64,000 bases of DNA from Bacillus cabrialesii (GCF_004124315.2 NZ_CP096889.1:2897001-2961000), one strand, 5' to 3'. Counted from the first letter of the stretch, positions 34,028 through 43,734 are shown. Notes: generated by a model not told the origin, from the sequence alone. Program-made: numbers and translations.

Positions 34028-35035
34028 CTACTTCGCATAGAGATACATCATTCTCGGCGAACCGGATTGTGAAAGAATTTCTCTCATATTCAGAAAATCA
34101 ATTTCACTTTTAAACATTTTGTTCGCGCCCATGGAAAACAGCGAGCCTAATCCGAAGCTTTCCTCATAAGAAATGACAGAGGCATTTTTTAAATCCTTAT
34201 GATCCTTTTTCATCGCTGAAATGGTATCGTCATAAAAACCAAGCTCATCAACGAGTTTTAGCTTTTTCGCCTGCCGTCCGTCATACACGCGCCCATCCGC
34301 AATTTTCTTTACCTCTGCTTTTGACATGCCGCGGCCCTCGGAAATGACATCAACAAAGCCTTCATACGAATTATCAACCATGGATTGCATGATGTTCTTT
34401 TCTTCTTTCGTCATCTCACGGGAAGGAGACATAATATCCTTATGGGCACCGCTCTTAATTGTTTCAAAAGAAATGCCGAGCTTATCAGCAAGCTTTGAAT
34501 AATTGACGCTTTCCATAATGACGCCGAGTGACCCGGTCAGGGTTTCCGGCGTTGCAAAAATTTTATCAGCGGCTGTTGAGATGTAATAGCCGCCGGATGC
34601 TGCCATCGATCCCATCGACACATAAATCGGTTTTTTTGTTTCTTTCTTGATTTCTTCCAGCTTCTTATGTATTTCAGCACTTTCATATACTCCGCCGCCC
34701 GGAGAATTCACCTTCAGAACGATGCCTTTGACCGTTTTGTCCTCTTTTGCACGCTCAAGGTTTTTTAAGAACGTTCTGTGGTTATATCCGTCTGAACCGA
34801 GCAGACTGCTTGAATCTCCATTATCCTGAATGGTGCCGCTGACCTCCAATACGGCAATTTTACTTGAGAGACTGCCGTTTTCCAGCGTCTTTTCCTGCGA
34901 TTCATCCGTCAGTGATGTGAGATCCGTTTGAGCGCCTTTGACGCTTTCAAAGAAACTCATTGAGATGCTGACGATGATGGACACGCCGAAAATCCCCAGC
35001 GCAATCACTAATGCGATCCATCTTTTTGCATTCAT
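34028..35035 (-). CDS. sppA: Signal peptide peptidase SppA
   Basis: A 335-residue membrane-anchored serine protease that degrades cleaved signal peptides. One N-terminal transmembrane helix (about 7-27), then the ClpP/crotonase-like domain. The catalytic dyad is visible: S147 in GSMAASGGYY and K199 in KSGAHKD. The length matches the short Gram-positive form that assembles as an octamer. ATG 35035 has AAGGAGGAG upstream. Upstream gene of the sppA-yteJ pair; divergent from the NAD kinase gene. Confidence 0.95.
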   Translation of the reverse strand: MNAKRWIALVIALGIFGVSIIVSISMSFFESVKGAQTDLTSLTDESQEKTLENGSLSSKIAVLEVSGTIQDNGDSSSLLGSDGYNHRTFLKNLERAKEDKTVKGIVLKVNSPGGGVYESAEIHKKLEEIKKETKKPIYVSMGSMAASGGYYISTAADKIFATPETLTGSLGVIMESVNYSKLADKLGISFETIKSGAHKDIMSPSREMTKEEKNIMQSMVDNSYEGFVDVISEGRGMSKAEVKKIADGRVYDGRQAKKLKLVDELGFYDDTISAMKKDHKDLKNASVISYEESFGLGSLFSMGANKMFKSEIDFLNMREILSQSGSPRMMYLYAK

Positions 35036-35221
35036 TTTTTTCTCCTCCTTTTTCCCAAACTCTCTCATTATACGATTCAATATGAAAAATGTTTCATTTG
35101 ATGAGAAAGCTCCGGCTTAACGGGCTGCCGGCAAACGTGGTACACTTATGGCCAAAGGTATTTTATCACAAATACTGGATGGCAGAAAAACTTAAATATG
35201 ACAGCAAAGGGGAAATGGGAT

Positions 35222-36025
35222 ATGACCGATCAACGCCGTAATGTTTATTTTTTTCACAAACAGGACCAGAAAACAAACGAACAAGCCAGCTCTTTAACCC
35301 AATTGGCTGAAGAGCATGGATTTACGGTTGTCAATCAGCACTCAGATGCCAATATTATCGCAAGCATTGGCGGGGACGGCACATTTTTGCAGGCAGTCAG
35401 AAAAACGAATTTCCGTGACGACTGCTTGTACGTCGGCATTGCCAAAAAGGGGAAAGCTCATTTATATTGCGACTTTCATAGTGATGAGCGAGAAAAAATG
35501 GTCGATGCGATGACGTTTGAACAAATTGAAGTCAGAAAATATCCGCTGATTGAAGTGACAGTGGATAACGCCAGTCCTTTCCATTGCTTGAACGAGGTTT
35601 CCATCCGTTCAAGCATTATTAAAACCTTTGTGATGGACGTGCTGATTGACGACCTGCACTTTGAAACGTTTAGAGGGGACGGCATGATTATCTCAACCCC
35701 TACAGGCAGCACCGCATATAACAAGTCTGTTGCAGGAGCGGTTGTTGATCCGCTGCTGCCATGCATGCAGGTTTCTGAGCTTGCATCCCTTAACAATAAC
35801 ACCTACCGGACACTCGGCTCGCCATTTGTCCTCAGCTCTGACCGAAAGCTGACCCTTCGTGTGGTGCAAGACGGAAATGAGCACCCAATCATCGGCTTGG
35901 ACAATGAAGCACTCAGCACGAGAAATGTTAAAACGATTGAAATTAAATTGTCTGAAAAGAAAATCAAAACAGTCAAACTAAAGGACAATTCATTTTGGGA
36001 GAAAGTGAAGCGCACTTTTTTATAG
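35222..36025 (+). CDS. ppnKB: NAD kinase (second paralog)
   Basis: Phosphorylates NAD to NADP. The 267 residues show IIASIGGDGTFLQA with GGDGT at 50-54, the LNEVSIRSS motif and TPTGSTAYNKS of the ATP-NAD kinase family. B. subtilis has two NAD kinases; this position corresponds to YtdI (also called NadK2/PpnKB). ATG 35222 lies nine bases after GGGG; the upstream ATG at 35198 has no ribosome binding site. It converges on ytcJ through a shared hairpin. Confidence 0.94.
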   Translation: MTDQRRNVYFFHKQDQKTNEQASSLTQLAEEHGFTVVNQHSDANIIASIGGDGTFLQAVRKTNFRDDCLYVGIAKKGKAHLYCDFHSDEREKMVDAMTFEQIEVRKYPLIEVTVDNASPFHCLNEVSIRSSIIKTFVMDVLIDDLHFETFRGDGMIISTPTGSTAYNKSVAGAVVDPLLPCMQVSELASLNNNTYRTLGSPFVLSSDRKLTLRVVQDGNEHPIIGLDNEALSTRNVKTIEIKLSEKKIKTVKLKDNSFWEKVKRTFL

Positions 36026-36030
36026 AAAAT

Positions 36031-36059
36031 GAAAAGGACAGGCTGCCGCCTGTCCTTTT
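36031..36059. terminator. Bidirectional terminator between ppnKB and ytcJ
   Basis: Perfect 11-bp inverted repeat (36032-36042, 36049-36059) with a six-base loop; each arm ends in a TTTT run on its own strand. Confidence 0.8.
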
Positions 36060-37647
36060 ATTCATTTTCATATACAATCTGGCCGTTAATCACGGTTTTT
36101 TTAATGCCCAAAAGATGAAGCTGTGCAGGGTCAATTGTAAACGGATCCTCGCTGAGAACCGTAAAATCCGCGTCATATCCTTCAGCGATTTTTCCGCGTG
36201 ACTTCTCTTTATAAATGATCCCGGCGCTTCCTTCTGTATAAAGCTTAATGGCTTCAAATACTGTTAAACATTCGCTTTCATTATAGCTTGGCCCGTTCTG
36301 TTCATGGCTGCTTTTCCGGAGCACCGCGGACTGGATGCCAAGAAGCGGGTCAACAGGCTCAATCGGGGCGTCTGAGCCGCCCGCGCATAAAATGCCCTTA
36401 GACTTGAGCGTTTTCCACGCAAAGGCTGTGTTCATCCGGTCTTTTCCGAGACGGTCAATGACCCACGGAAAATCGCTGGCGACGAAATGCGGCTGAAGAT
36501 CAAGTGCGATCGGCATGCGTGCCGCTTTTTCAATTAATTCGTCATTCAGCACTTGTGCATGAATCAGCCGATCATGCCGGCCGTTTTTAGGCGGGTGCTT
36601 TTCTATTGCGTTCAGCACTTTTTCAAAAGCAAGATCGCCGATTGCGTGAACCGCAACCTCCATGCCTTTATCTCTCGCTTTTTGAATGAGCCGTCCAAGA
36701 GTTTCATCATCATGAACCTGAACACCATTAGTGGATGGATCATCATGATATGGTTCTTTCAATAAAGCCGTTCTCCCGCCAAGCGCCCCATCCGCAAAGA
36801 TTTTCATCGCACCAAACTCCACATACGGACCGGACGGCTTCTCCAGCTGCTCCCATCGATCAACCGCTTCGTGATGAACGAGCAAATGGCAGCGGAACGG
36901 ATACTTTCCGCTGGCGGCAGCTTTCTCATAAGCATTCAGCGGCACCGAAGCATCTCCATAATAGGACAAGTCTTCGGAATGTCCGCCTGTCAGGCCTTTT
37001 GACCAGCAGTCCTCTATTGCAGCCGTAAGCGCCTTATCAACATAGTGCTGGGAGACTGGCGGGAGAGCCTTTAGGATCAAATCCTGCGCCTTATCAAACA
37101 GAAGCCCGGTCGGCTCACCACTTCCATCTTTTACAATGACTCCGCCGTCAGGGTCAGGAGTGTTTCTTGAAATCCCTGCCGCTTGAAGAGCCGCAGAATT
37201 GACGGCTATCGCATGACGGCATATTCGCTTGAGCAAGACGGGCCTGTTCGGAAATAAGTGATCTAAATCATGCTTATTCAAATAGTCCGGTGTCTCAAAC
37301 TGATTTTCATTCCAGCCCTCTCCAATGAGCCAATCTCCCTCAGGAAGCTGCCGCTCTCTTTCCATCGCAGCCTGCAAGATAGCTTCTTTAGAAGTCAATG
37401 CAGACAGATCGAGCTGAAGCTGTTTTTCGCCGTGGCCGATCAAATGTAAATGGCTGTCGACAAATCCGGGAAACATTACTGCTCCGTTCAAGTTGATTTC
37501 TTCTATTTCCGGGAACCCGTACTTTTTCTTCAAGCATTCATAGCTGCCGGTGCCTTTTATGACACCATCCTCAACATAAACTGCCTCTGTCCGATCGCCT
37601 TCTTCGAGCATCGTATAAATGAAACCGCCGTGCCATATCGCCTTCAT
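36058..37647 (-). CDS. ytcJ: Amidohydrolase family protein YtcJ
   Basis: A 529-residue metal-dependent amidohydrolase of the YtcJ-like (amidohydrolase 3) group. The metal-binding DSHLHLIGHG lies near residue 64-73; downstream are AVHAIGDLAFE, HAQVLND and GGSDAPIEPVDP with the catalytic aspartate. The natural substrate is unknown. It follows ytcI by 19 bp and may be cotranscribed with it. Its stop codon lies in the terminator shared with ppnKB. Confidence 0.9.
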   Translation of the reverse strand: MKAIWHGGFIYTMLEEGDRTEAVYVEDGVIKGTGSYECLKKKYGFPEIEEINLNGAVMFPGFVDSHLHLIGHGEKQLQLDLSALTSKEAILQAAMERERQLPEGDWLIGEGWNENQFETPDYLNKHDLDHLFPNRPVLLKRICRHAIAVNSAALQAAGISRNTPDPDGGVIVKDGSGEPTGLLFDKAQDLILKALPPVSQHYVDKALTAAIEDCWSKGLTGGHSEDLSYYGDASVPLNAYEKAAASGKYPFRCHLLVHHEAVDRWEQLEKPSGPYVEFGAMKIFADGALGGRTALLKEPYHDDPSTNGVQVHDDETLGRLIQKARDKGMEVAVHAIGDLAFEKVLNAIEKHPPKNGRHDRLIHAQVLNDELIEKAARMPIALDLQPHFVASDFPWVIDRLGKDRMNTAFAWKTLKSKGILCAGGSDAPIEPVDPLLGIQSAVLRKSSHEQNGPSYNESECLTVFEAIKLYTEGSAGIIYKEKSRGKIAEGYDADFTVLSEDPFTIDPAQLHLLGIKKTVINGQIVYENE

Positions 37648-37666
37648 TCACGTTCACTCTCTTTCT

Positions 37667-39256
37667 TTACGCCTTTTTATTGGCTTTGAGCTGTTCTTCA
37701 CGTCTTCTTAATTCCACTCGTCTGATTTTGGCAGAAGCCGTTTTCGGGAGGCTTTCCACAAATTCAATCTCTCTAGGATATTTGTATGGAGCGGTAATGG
37801 TCTTCACATGATTTTGCAGCATTTTGACAAGCTCATCACTGCGTTTTTCATGATCTTGCAGGACAACATACGCCTTAACGATGGAGCCTCTGATTTCATC
37901 AGGGCTTGCGACAACAGCACATTCTTTTACTTCTGGGTGCTTAACGAGCGCGTCTTCCACTTCGAATGGCCCGATCGTGTAGCCGGAGCTGATAATGATG
38001 TCGTCATTTCGGCTTTCAAACCAGAAGTAACCTTCCTCATCTTTTTTTGCTCTGTCTCCTGTCAGAAAATAATCGCCGCGAATTTGTGTTTTCATTCTTT
38101 CCGGATCTTTGTAATATTCTTTAAAGAGCGCCGGCGTGCTGAGGTGAACAGCGATATCGCCAACCTCACCAGGTTTGCAAATTTCACCGTCTTCATTTAT
38201 GATTTCCACTTGATTTCCCGGTGTCGGTTTTCCCATGCTTCCCGGTTTAATATCCGTATCTTTCAAGACACCGACTAAAAGCGTGCTTTCTGTTTGGCCA
38301 TATCCATCCCGCACCTTAATGCCGAAGTGCTTTTGGAAAACATCAATGACTTCACGGTTAAGCGGTTCGCCTGCGGAAACGGCGCTGTGCAGGGCAGAAA
38401 GATCATAGCGGTCTAAGCCTTCGACCTTCGCCATTAAGCGGTATTCCGTCGGAGTACAGCAGAAGACATTGATTTTGTAGCGGTTTAAAAGCTCTAAATA
38501 TTTTTCTGCTTTGAATCTGCCATGGTACACAAAACCCGTTGCTCCGCTTCCGAGCACCGCTAAAAACGGGCTCCACACCCACTTTTGCCATCCTGGGGCA
38601 GCAGTCGCCCAGACGATATCCTTTTCAGAAATATCAAGCCAAGCGCCGGCAGATGTTTTTAAATGAGCAAATGCCCAACCGTGTGTATGTACAACACCTT
38701 TAGGCTGACCTGTTGTTCCGGATGTGTAAGATAGGAAAGCCATATCTTCTCTTGTTGTGTCAGCTGTTTTGAATTGGCTTCCATCCGCTTCAATCGATAA
38801 TAGATTTTGCCAGCCTGCATCGTTTTCGCCAATAGACAGCTTTATCAATTTGTCAGCCATACTGACATCACGGAAAGCGCCGATAAATGCAGAATAGACG
38901 ATGGCGCCTTTCACTTCTGCATGTTCAATACGATATTCAAGATCTTTGGCACGAAGCATTTCTGAGCATGGAATGACAACCATTCCTGATTTCAGGATAG
39001 CCAAATAAACAGCATAGGCTTCAAGCACCCGCGGAACCATTACAATCAGCTTGTCTCCCTTTTTAAATCCAAGGTCAGCCAAAGCCGCTCCGATTTTATT
39101 TGTTTCTTCCATCAGCTTTTCATAAGACCAAGATGCTTGCTTGCCAGACTCATCCTCCCACAAAAGGGCGGTTTTTTGTCCAGCGGCACTGAACTTTTCC
39201 ATTTCATTCACTAAATTATATTGCATAGGGGCAATTAAATCTTCTCGTTTTAACAC
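37667..39256 (-). CDS. ytcI: Acyl-CoA synthetase YtcI (AMP-forming)
   Basis: A 529-residue ANL-superfamily ligase. The P-loop LSYTSGTTGQPKGV is near residue 168-181, then GYGQTES, TGDRAKKDEEGYFWFESR and the C-terminal catalytic lysine K510 in LPKTASAKIRR. It resembles the medium-chain/acetyl type and is a relative of AcsA 13 kb away. In AcsA the lysine context is SGK; here it is SAK. Start is GTG 39256 because GAGGAG is six bases upstream. Substrate not known. Confidence 0.9.
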   Translation of the reverse strand: MLKREDLIAPMQYNLVNEMEKFSAAGQKTALLWEDESGKQASWSYEKLMEETNKIGAALADLGFKKGDKLIVMVPRVLEAYAVYLAILKSGMVVIPCSEMLRAKDLEYRIEHAEVKGAIVYSAFIGAFRDVSMADKLIKLSIGENDAGWQNLLSIEADGSQFKTADTTREDMAFLSYTSGTTGQPKGVVHTHGWAFAHLKTSAGAWLDISEKDIVWATAAPGWQKWVWSPFLAVLGSGATGFVYHGRFKAEKYLELLNRYKINVFCCTPTEYRLMAKVEGLDRYDLSALHSAVSAGEPLNREVIDVFQKHFGIKVRDGYGQTESTLLVGVLKDTDIKPGSMGKPTPGNQVEIINEDGEICKPGEVGDIAVHLSTPALFKEYYKDPERMKTQIRGDYFLTGDRAKKDEEGYFWFESRNDDIIISSGYTIGPFEVEDALVKHPEVKECAVVASPDEIRGSIVKAYVVLQDHEKRSDELVKMLQNHVKTITAPYKYPREIEFVESLPKTASAKIRRVELRRREEQLKANKKA

Positions 39257-39383
39257 GAACAACTCCTCACTTTCTCCACCCATTATACATAAATACAGGC
39301 TCTTTCCGTAAGGATATGCCTAAAAACAACCTCTGTAAACATAGGTTTTTATAGGCCGCTGGTCCTTTTTTATATGTAAAAAA

Positions 39384-39410
39384 CGAAAAAGAGTGGGGAT
39401 ACCCCCACTC
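39384..39410 (-). terminator. Terminator of sspA
   Basis: Eight-bp GC-rich arms (39391-39398, 39403-39410) with a four-base loop and a TTTTT run on the minus strand, shortly after sspA. Confidence 0.82.
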
Positions 39411-39435
39411 CTAAGCCATTATTTGAAATTGTAAA

Positions 39436-39651
39436 TTAGAATTGTCCTCCGCCCATGTTTTGTTGAGCAAAAGATACAAGACGTTTTGTGATCTCTCCTC
39501 CAACAGAACCGTTAGCGCGAGAAGTTGTGTCTGCTCCAAGGTTTACACCGAATTCAGAAGCGATTTCTAATTTCATTTGGTCGATTGCTTGAGCAGCTCC
39601 TGGTACTAGAAGTTGGTTACTGCTGTTACCGTTTTGACTGTTTTGTGCCAT
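39436..39651 (-). CDS. sspA: Small acid-soluble spore protein A (alpha/beta type)
   Basis: Abundant forespore protein that coats and protects spore DNA and feeds the germinating spore after proteolysis. The 71 residues contain the conserved QMKLEIASEFG with the GPR protease site (cleavage after the glutamate of LEIASEFGV) and the GGEITKRLV box. AAGGAGGTGA precedes ATG 39651. The N-terminal leader before LLVPGAAQAI is two residues longer than I recall for B. subtilis 168. Single gene with sigma-G promoter and terminator. Confidence 0.97.
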   Translation of the reverse strand: MAQNSQNGNSSNQLLVPGAAQAIDQMKLEIASEFGVNLGADTTSRANGSVGGEITKRLVSFAQQNMGGGQF

Positions 39652-39673
39652 GTGTCTCACCTCCTTGTGAGTA

Positions 39674-39703
39674 TAGAATGTGTTAAAACACATGGCTTCA
39701 TTC
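39674..39703 (-). promoter_or_regulatory. Sigma-G promoter of sspA
   Basis: On the minus strand GAATG (39699-39703) and CATTCTA (39674-39680) are 18 bp apart, matching the forespore sigma-G pattern GMATR-N18-CATNHTA. It begins ~25 bp before the sspA start. Confidence 0.72.
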
Positions 39704-39743
39704 AGAAAAACTTTGGTAATTGTATACAGGAGCTGAATCTGGT

Positions 39744-40949
39744 TTAAAAGAGTTCCGCGAATTTATCGTTTGCTTCTTGTTCACTATACAGCGTCATGGT
39801 TTCAATGTTATCAACCGCTTCTTGAATATACGGCTCAAAATCAACAAAGCTTTCAAAGTGTTCGATTTTTTCTTTTTTAGGGCGTGTTTTCGGACTTGGC
39901 GGCGTAAAGATCGTGCAGCAGTCTTCAAACGGCTGAATGCTTGTCTCATATGTGCCGATTTCCCGTGATTTTTCGATGATGTCTGTTTTATCCATACCGA
40001 TTAACGGACGCAAAATCGGTGTTGATGTCACCGCATTAATCGCATACATGCTTTCAAGTGTTTGGCTCGCTACCTGACCGAGACTTTCCCCCGTAATGAT
40101 GGCAAGCCCGTTTCTCTTTTCTCTGATTCTGTCGGCAATTTGAAGCATGAGGCGTCGGGTTGCCGTCATTGTGTAGTTTTCAGGTATTTGTTTTTGGATG
40201 AGCTCTTGCGTTTTTGTAAACGGTACGATATGAAGCGTCATGCTCCCCCCAAAATGGGACAGGCATTTTGCCAGATCCATTACCTTTTGTTTTGCGCGCT
40301 CACTTGTGTATGGCGGGCTGAAGAAATGGACAGCTTCTACCGACAATCCCCGTTTCATCGCATAAAAACCCGCCACAGGGCTGTCAAAGCCTCCGGAAAG
40401 CATCAGCATCGCTTTGCCTGCTGAACCAACCGGCAGGCCGCCTGCACCTTTTTCATCGCGAATCGTCAAAAAGGTCGCTTCCTCCCTGATTTCGATTCTG
40501 AGCGGGATGTCAGGGTTGCGGACATCGACCGTCAATCCTTCTGTATGCCGCAAAATATGGCCGCCGATTTCAGCGTTCATTTGATTTGTATCTAATTCAA
40601 ATTGTTTATACGCTCTCTTCGTCACGACTTTAAACGTATCACCAGGCTGATACTGGTCCTCGATAGCCTGCAGAGCAGTAGCTTTAATATCGTCCAGGCG
40701 GCTGTCACACTTAATCGCCAGGCTAAAGCTTTGAATGCCAAATACCTGCTTCAAATGAGGGAAAAGAGCCTCTGGATCTTCTCCATTTAATGTAATCGTC
40801 ATGCGGTCCCGATTGGAAAAGTATTTTAAGTTCGGATAGTCTTTCAAAACGAGTCTGACGTTTTGCTTTAAGCGCTCAATAAAGCTTTTTCTGTTTTTGC
40901 CTTTGGTCGATATCTCCCCAAAACGAATTAATATATGATCGTAATTCAT
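39744..40949 (-). CDS. thiI: tRNA 4-thiouridine synthase / thiamine sulfur transfer protein ThiI
   Basis: A 401-residue enzyme that adenylates U8 of tRNA and transfers sulfur to make s4U. A ferredoxin-like N-terminus and THUMP domain (about 60-165) precede the PP-loop LMLSGGFDSPVAGFYAMKRG (about 182-201). The C-terminal rhodanese domain of E. coli ThiI is absent, as in other Bacillus, so the dedicated cysteine desulfurase upstream must deliver sulfur directly. The ATG lies 3 bp after the nifZ stop. Confidence 0.96.
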   Translation of the reverse strand: MNYDHILIRFGEISTKGKNRKSFIERLKQNVRLVLKDYPNLKYFSNRDRMTITLNGEDPEALFPHLKQVFGIQSFSLAIKCDSRLDDIKATALQAIEDQYQPGDTFKVVTKRAYKQFELDTNQMNAEIGGHILRHTEGLTVDVRNPDIPLRIEIREEATFLTIRDEKGAGGLPVGSAGKAMLMLSGGFDSPVAGFYAMKRGLSVEAVHFFSPPYTSERAKQKVMDLAKCLSHFGGSMTLHIVPFTKTQELIQKQIPENYTMTATRRLMLQIADRIREKRNGLAIITGESLGQVASQTLESMYAINAVTSTPILRPLIGMDKTDIIEKSREIGTYETSIQPFEDCCTIFTPPSPKTRPKKEKIEHFESFVDFEPYIQEAVDNIETMTLYSEQEANDKFAELF

Positions 40950-40952
40950 GTT

Positions 40953-42098
40953 CTACCTCATCATTTTCTTTAATTTTTTGATGCCGGGGACAAGCGCGTT
41001 CATAAACGGGTCTGCCACTTCGCTTGTCTGGCTGTAATTTAAGCTGATTCTGATGCTGCTTCCGGCAATTTGCTCTCCCTTGCCCATCTGCAAAAGAACT
41101 TGGCTGGGCTTATGCTCTTTTGCCGAGCAGGCTGATGTCGTTGAGACGAATATATTCTGTTCCTCAAGCATGTGTAATAGCACTTCTGCTTTAATCCCTG
41201 GGACAGAGAAATTAATAATGTGCGGCGCAGAATTGATTTGAGGCGTGTTGACAACGACGCCTTCGGTTTCACTCAGTCTTTTTATAAACAATTCCTTTGC
41301 GGCAGCCATCGTGTCAAGCCTTGTTTCAAAATCAGCAGCGGCAAGATTAATGGCTTTGGCAAGCGAAACCGCACCCGCAGTATGCTCCGTTCCGGCCCGA
41401 ATGCCTTTTTGCTGAGAGCCCCCCGTTATCAGCGGAATAAGGCGTGTTCCTTCTTTTACGATAAGCGCGCCTGTCCCCTTCAAGCCGTGAAATTTATGTC
41501 CGGAAATCGAACAAAGGTCAATGCCGGCTTTTTCAATCGCCAAGGGCACTTTATAGATGCCCTGCACATAATCGACGTGAAATAAAATGTTCGGGTGCTC
41601 TTTCAGCACTTCCCCTGCCTCTTCAATGGGCTGGACGGAACCGACTTCATTATTCACATGCATCATGCTGACAAGCACAGTATCAGGACGGATGGCTTGT
41701 TTCAGTTCTTCTATTGAAACAAATCCGTCTTCATTTACTGAAAGATAAGTGATGTCAAATCCGAATAACTCAGTCAGCTGTTCTAACGATTCCGTAACAG
41801 ACGGATGTTCGATAGAAGTGGCAATGATATGTTTGCCTGCTTTTATTTTTGACAAAGCGGCCCCTTTTAAAGCCAAATTATTAGCTTCTGTAGCGCCTGA
41901 CGTAAATACAATATCATATTTTTTTAGGCCTAAGGACCTTTTCATTTGATTTTTGGCTGCCTGAAGTAGCTGTTCCGTTTCGGCTCCATATCGGTGCAAA
42001 GATGAAGGATTGCCGAAATATCGGCTGCTTGTCTGTTCATATGTGTTCAAGACTTCATCGTAAGGTTTCGTCGTTGAACTATTGTCTAAATATAACAT
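40953..42098 (-). CDS. nifZ: Cysteine desulfurase (ThiI partner)
   Basis: A 381-residue PLP-dependent class V aminotransferase-fold enzyme that supplies persulfide sulfur to ThiI for s4U. It shows YLDNSSTTKP at the start, FTSGATEANNLALKG, the PLP lysine in SISGHKFHGLKGTGAL, and the catalytic cysteine in STTSACSAKEHKPS. Two adjacent ATGs exist; the second (42098) is seven bases from GGAG and gives the usual length. Forms a tight operon with thiI, 3 bp apart. Confidence 0.94.
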   Translation of the reverse strand: MLYLDNSSTTKPYDEVLNTYEQTSSRYFGNPSSLHRYGAETEQLLQAAKNQMKRSLGLKKYDIVFTSGATEANNLALKGAALSKIKAGKHIIATSIEHPSVTESLEQLTELFGFDITYLSVNEDGFVSIEELKQAIRPDTVLVSMMHVNNEVGSVQPIEEAGEVLKEHPNILFHVDYVQGIYKVPLAIEKAGIDLCSISGHKFHGLKGTGALIVKEGTRLIPLITGGSQQKGIRAGTEHTAGAVSLAKAINLAAADFETRLDTMAAAKELFIKRLSETEGVVVNTPQINSAPHIINFSVPGIKAEVLLHMLEEQNIFVSTTSACSAKEHKPSQVLLQMGKGEQIAGSSIRISLNYSQTSEVADPFMNALVPGIKKLKKMMR

Positions 42099-42188
42099 CA
42101 TTTTACTCCTTTAATATGAAAGCGATACAAAACTAATTTTATATGTTACCATAACAAATTACTGTTGAAAAAGTAAATAAAATTACTA

Positions 42189-42216
42189 TTGACTTCTTCA
42201 TACATTCACCTATAAT
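42189..42216 (+). promoter_or_regulatory. Sigma-A promoter of braB
   Basis: TTGACT (42189-42194) and a perfect TATAAT (42211-42216), 16 bp apart, ~85 bp upstream of the braB start. Confidence 0.75.
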
Positions 42217-42251
42217 TAGATTTGTTACTTTCGTCATATTATCTGACAATT

Positions 42252-42266
42252 AATTGACAGAATATT
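42252..42266 (+). promoter_or_regulatory. CodY-box-like site upstream of braB
   Basis: AATTGACAGAATATT matches 12 of 15 bases of the CodY consensus AATTTTCWGAAAATT. It lies ~30 bp downstream of the expected transcription start, where bound CodY could block elongation. braB is a known CodY target in B. subtilis. Confidence 0.5.
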
Positions 42267-42299
42267 CTACCATAGTGAAATTAGGAGGATTTATACATT

Positions 42300-43637
42300 A
42301 TGAAATCATCACTATCAGCCAAGGAAACGATCGCGATCGGGCTTATGCTCTTTGCTTTATTCTTTGGCGCAGGAAATATGATATTTCCGCCGGAACTTGG
42401 ACAAGCAGCCGGGGAAAATGTTTGGAAAGCGATGACCGGCTTTCTCGTGACGGGTGTCGGCCTGCCGCTTTTAGGTGTTGTAGCCGTCGCTTTAACAGGG
42501 ACGGATGCCAAAGGCCTTGCTGATAAAGCACATCCGGTCTTTGGAACAATTTTTACAGTCGTTCTTTATTTAACAATCGGACCGCTGTTCGCGATTCCGC
42601 GAACAGGCACAGTATCTTATGAAATTGCCGCTGTACCGTTTGTAAGCGGGATACCTTCTTGGCTCGCACTGCTTGTTTTCACATTTATTTTTTTCGCTAT
42701 TACGTACTATCTGGCTTTAAATCCTACAAAGCTTGTTGACCGTATTGGAAAAGTTTTAACACCTATTTTGCTTGCTGTTATTGCTATATTAGTCATCAAA
42801 AGCATCGTAACGCCGATGGGAGACATTCGGTCGCCGCTTGAAGCGTATGCTTCCGGATCAGTGTTTAAAGGATTTTTAGAAGGCTATAAAACAATGGATG
42901 CACTTGCTTCTATCGTGTTCGGAATTGTCGTTGTCAATGCTGTTAAGGACAGAGGCATCACCAGCCGTAAATCAGTTGCTTCTGTATGTATTAAAGCGGG
43001 ACTTGTTGCAGCAGCGGGACTCGGTCTGGTTTACGTCTCACTCGCCTATTTAGGAGCAACAAGCACAGATTCTGTAGGACTCCTTGGTGCAGGAAGCAAA
43101 ATTTTATCAGAATCTTCACAGCACCTGTTCGGATCATTAGGAAATATCATTTTAGGCGTCGCTATCCTATTCGCATGCTTGACGACAAGCATTGGCCTTG
43201 TCTCTTCATGCGGAAATTATTTCTCAAAGCTGATTCCTTCTTTATCTTATAAAGCCGTTGTAACGATTGTCACTGTGTTCAGCTTTGTTATTTCTAACTT
43301 TGGGCTGTCAAATATCATTTTGTTCTCAGTTCCTATTTTATCAGCTATTTATCCGTTAGCAATTGTTATCATTCTGCTTTCATTTATTGAAAAATCATTT
43401 AAAGGCAGACGTGAAGTATATATTCTCTGTTTGATCGCAACTGGTATTTTTAGTATTATCGATGGCCTGAACGCCGCAAGCATTCCGCTTGGTTCTTTAA
43501 ATAAAGTTCTCGGTCAGTCACTCCCGCTTTACAGCTTAGGATTTGGCTGGGTCATCCCCGCCATCATTGGAGGCATTGCCGGTTATCTGATTTCTCTTGT
43601 TACCGGTTCAAATAAAAAACCAGCTAATATCAACTAG
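42300..43637 (+). CDS. braB: Branched-chain amino acid transporter (LIV-II family)
   Basis: A 445-residue sodium-coupled symporter of the BrnQ/LIVCS family importing isoleucine and valine. Twelve hydrophobic segments are visible and the N-terminal family motif FALFFGAGNMIFPPELG (about 18-34) is complete. AGGAGG is upstream of the ATG. It has its own promoter and terminator and is flanked by genes on the opposite strand. A CodY-like site suggests repression when branched-chain amino acids are plentiful. Confidence 0.95.
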   Translation: MKSSLSAKETIAIGLMLFALFFGAGNMIFPPELGQAAGENVWKAMTGFLVTGVGLPLLGVVAVALTGTDAKGLADKAHPVFGTIFTVVLYLTIGPLFAIPRTGTVSYEIAAVPFVSGIPSWLALLVFTFIFFAITYYLALNPTKLVDRIGKVLTPILLAVIAILVIKSIVTPMGDIRSPLEAYASGSVFKGFLEGYKTMDALASIVFGIVVVNAVKDRGITSRKSVASVCIKAGLVAAAGLGLVYVSLAYLGATSTDSVGLLGAGSKILSESSQHLFGSLGNIILGVAILFACLTTSIGLVSSCGNYFSKLIPSLSYKAVVTIVTVFSFVISNFGLSNIILFSVPILSAIYPLAIVIILLSFIEKSFKGRREVYILCLIATGIFSIIDGLNAASIPLGSLNKVLGQSLPLYSLGFGWVIPAIIGGIAGYLISLVTGSNKKPANIN

Positions 43638-43646
43638 TAAAAACAA

Positions 43647-43685
43647 AAAAGCCTTATTGGATCCACATCCAATAAGGCTTTTTTA
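43647..43685 (+). terminator. Terminator of braB
   Basis: Perfect 16-bp inverted repeat (43647-43662, 43667-43682) with a four-base loop, followed by T residues. Confidence 0.9.
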
Positions 43686-43697
43686 TATTCTGAATAC

Positions 43698-43734
43698 ATA
43701 TAAAAAGCCGAGCATGTATGCGTCGGCCTTTTAT
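43698..43734 (-). terminator. Terminator of ezrA
   Basis: Minus-strand hairpin with ~9-bp arms and one bulged base, followed by TTTTTATA, just past the ezrA stop. Confidence 0.7.
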
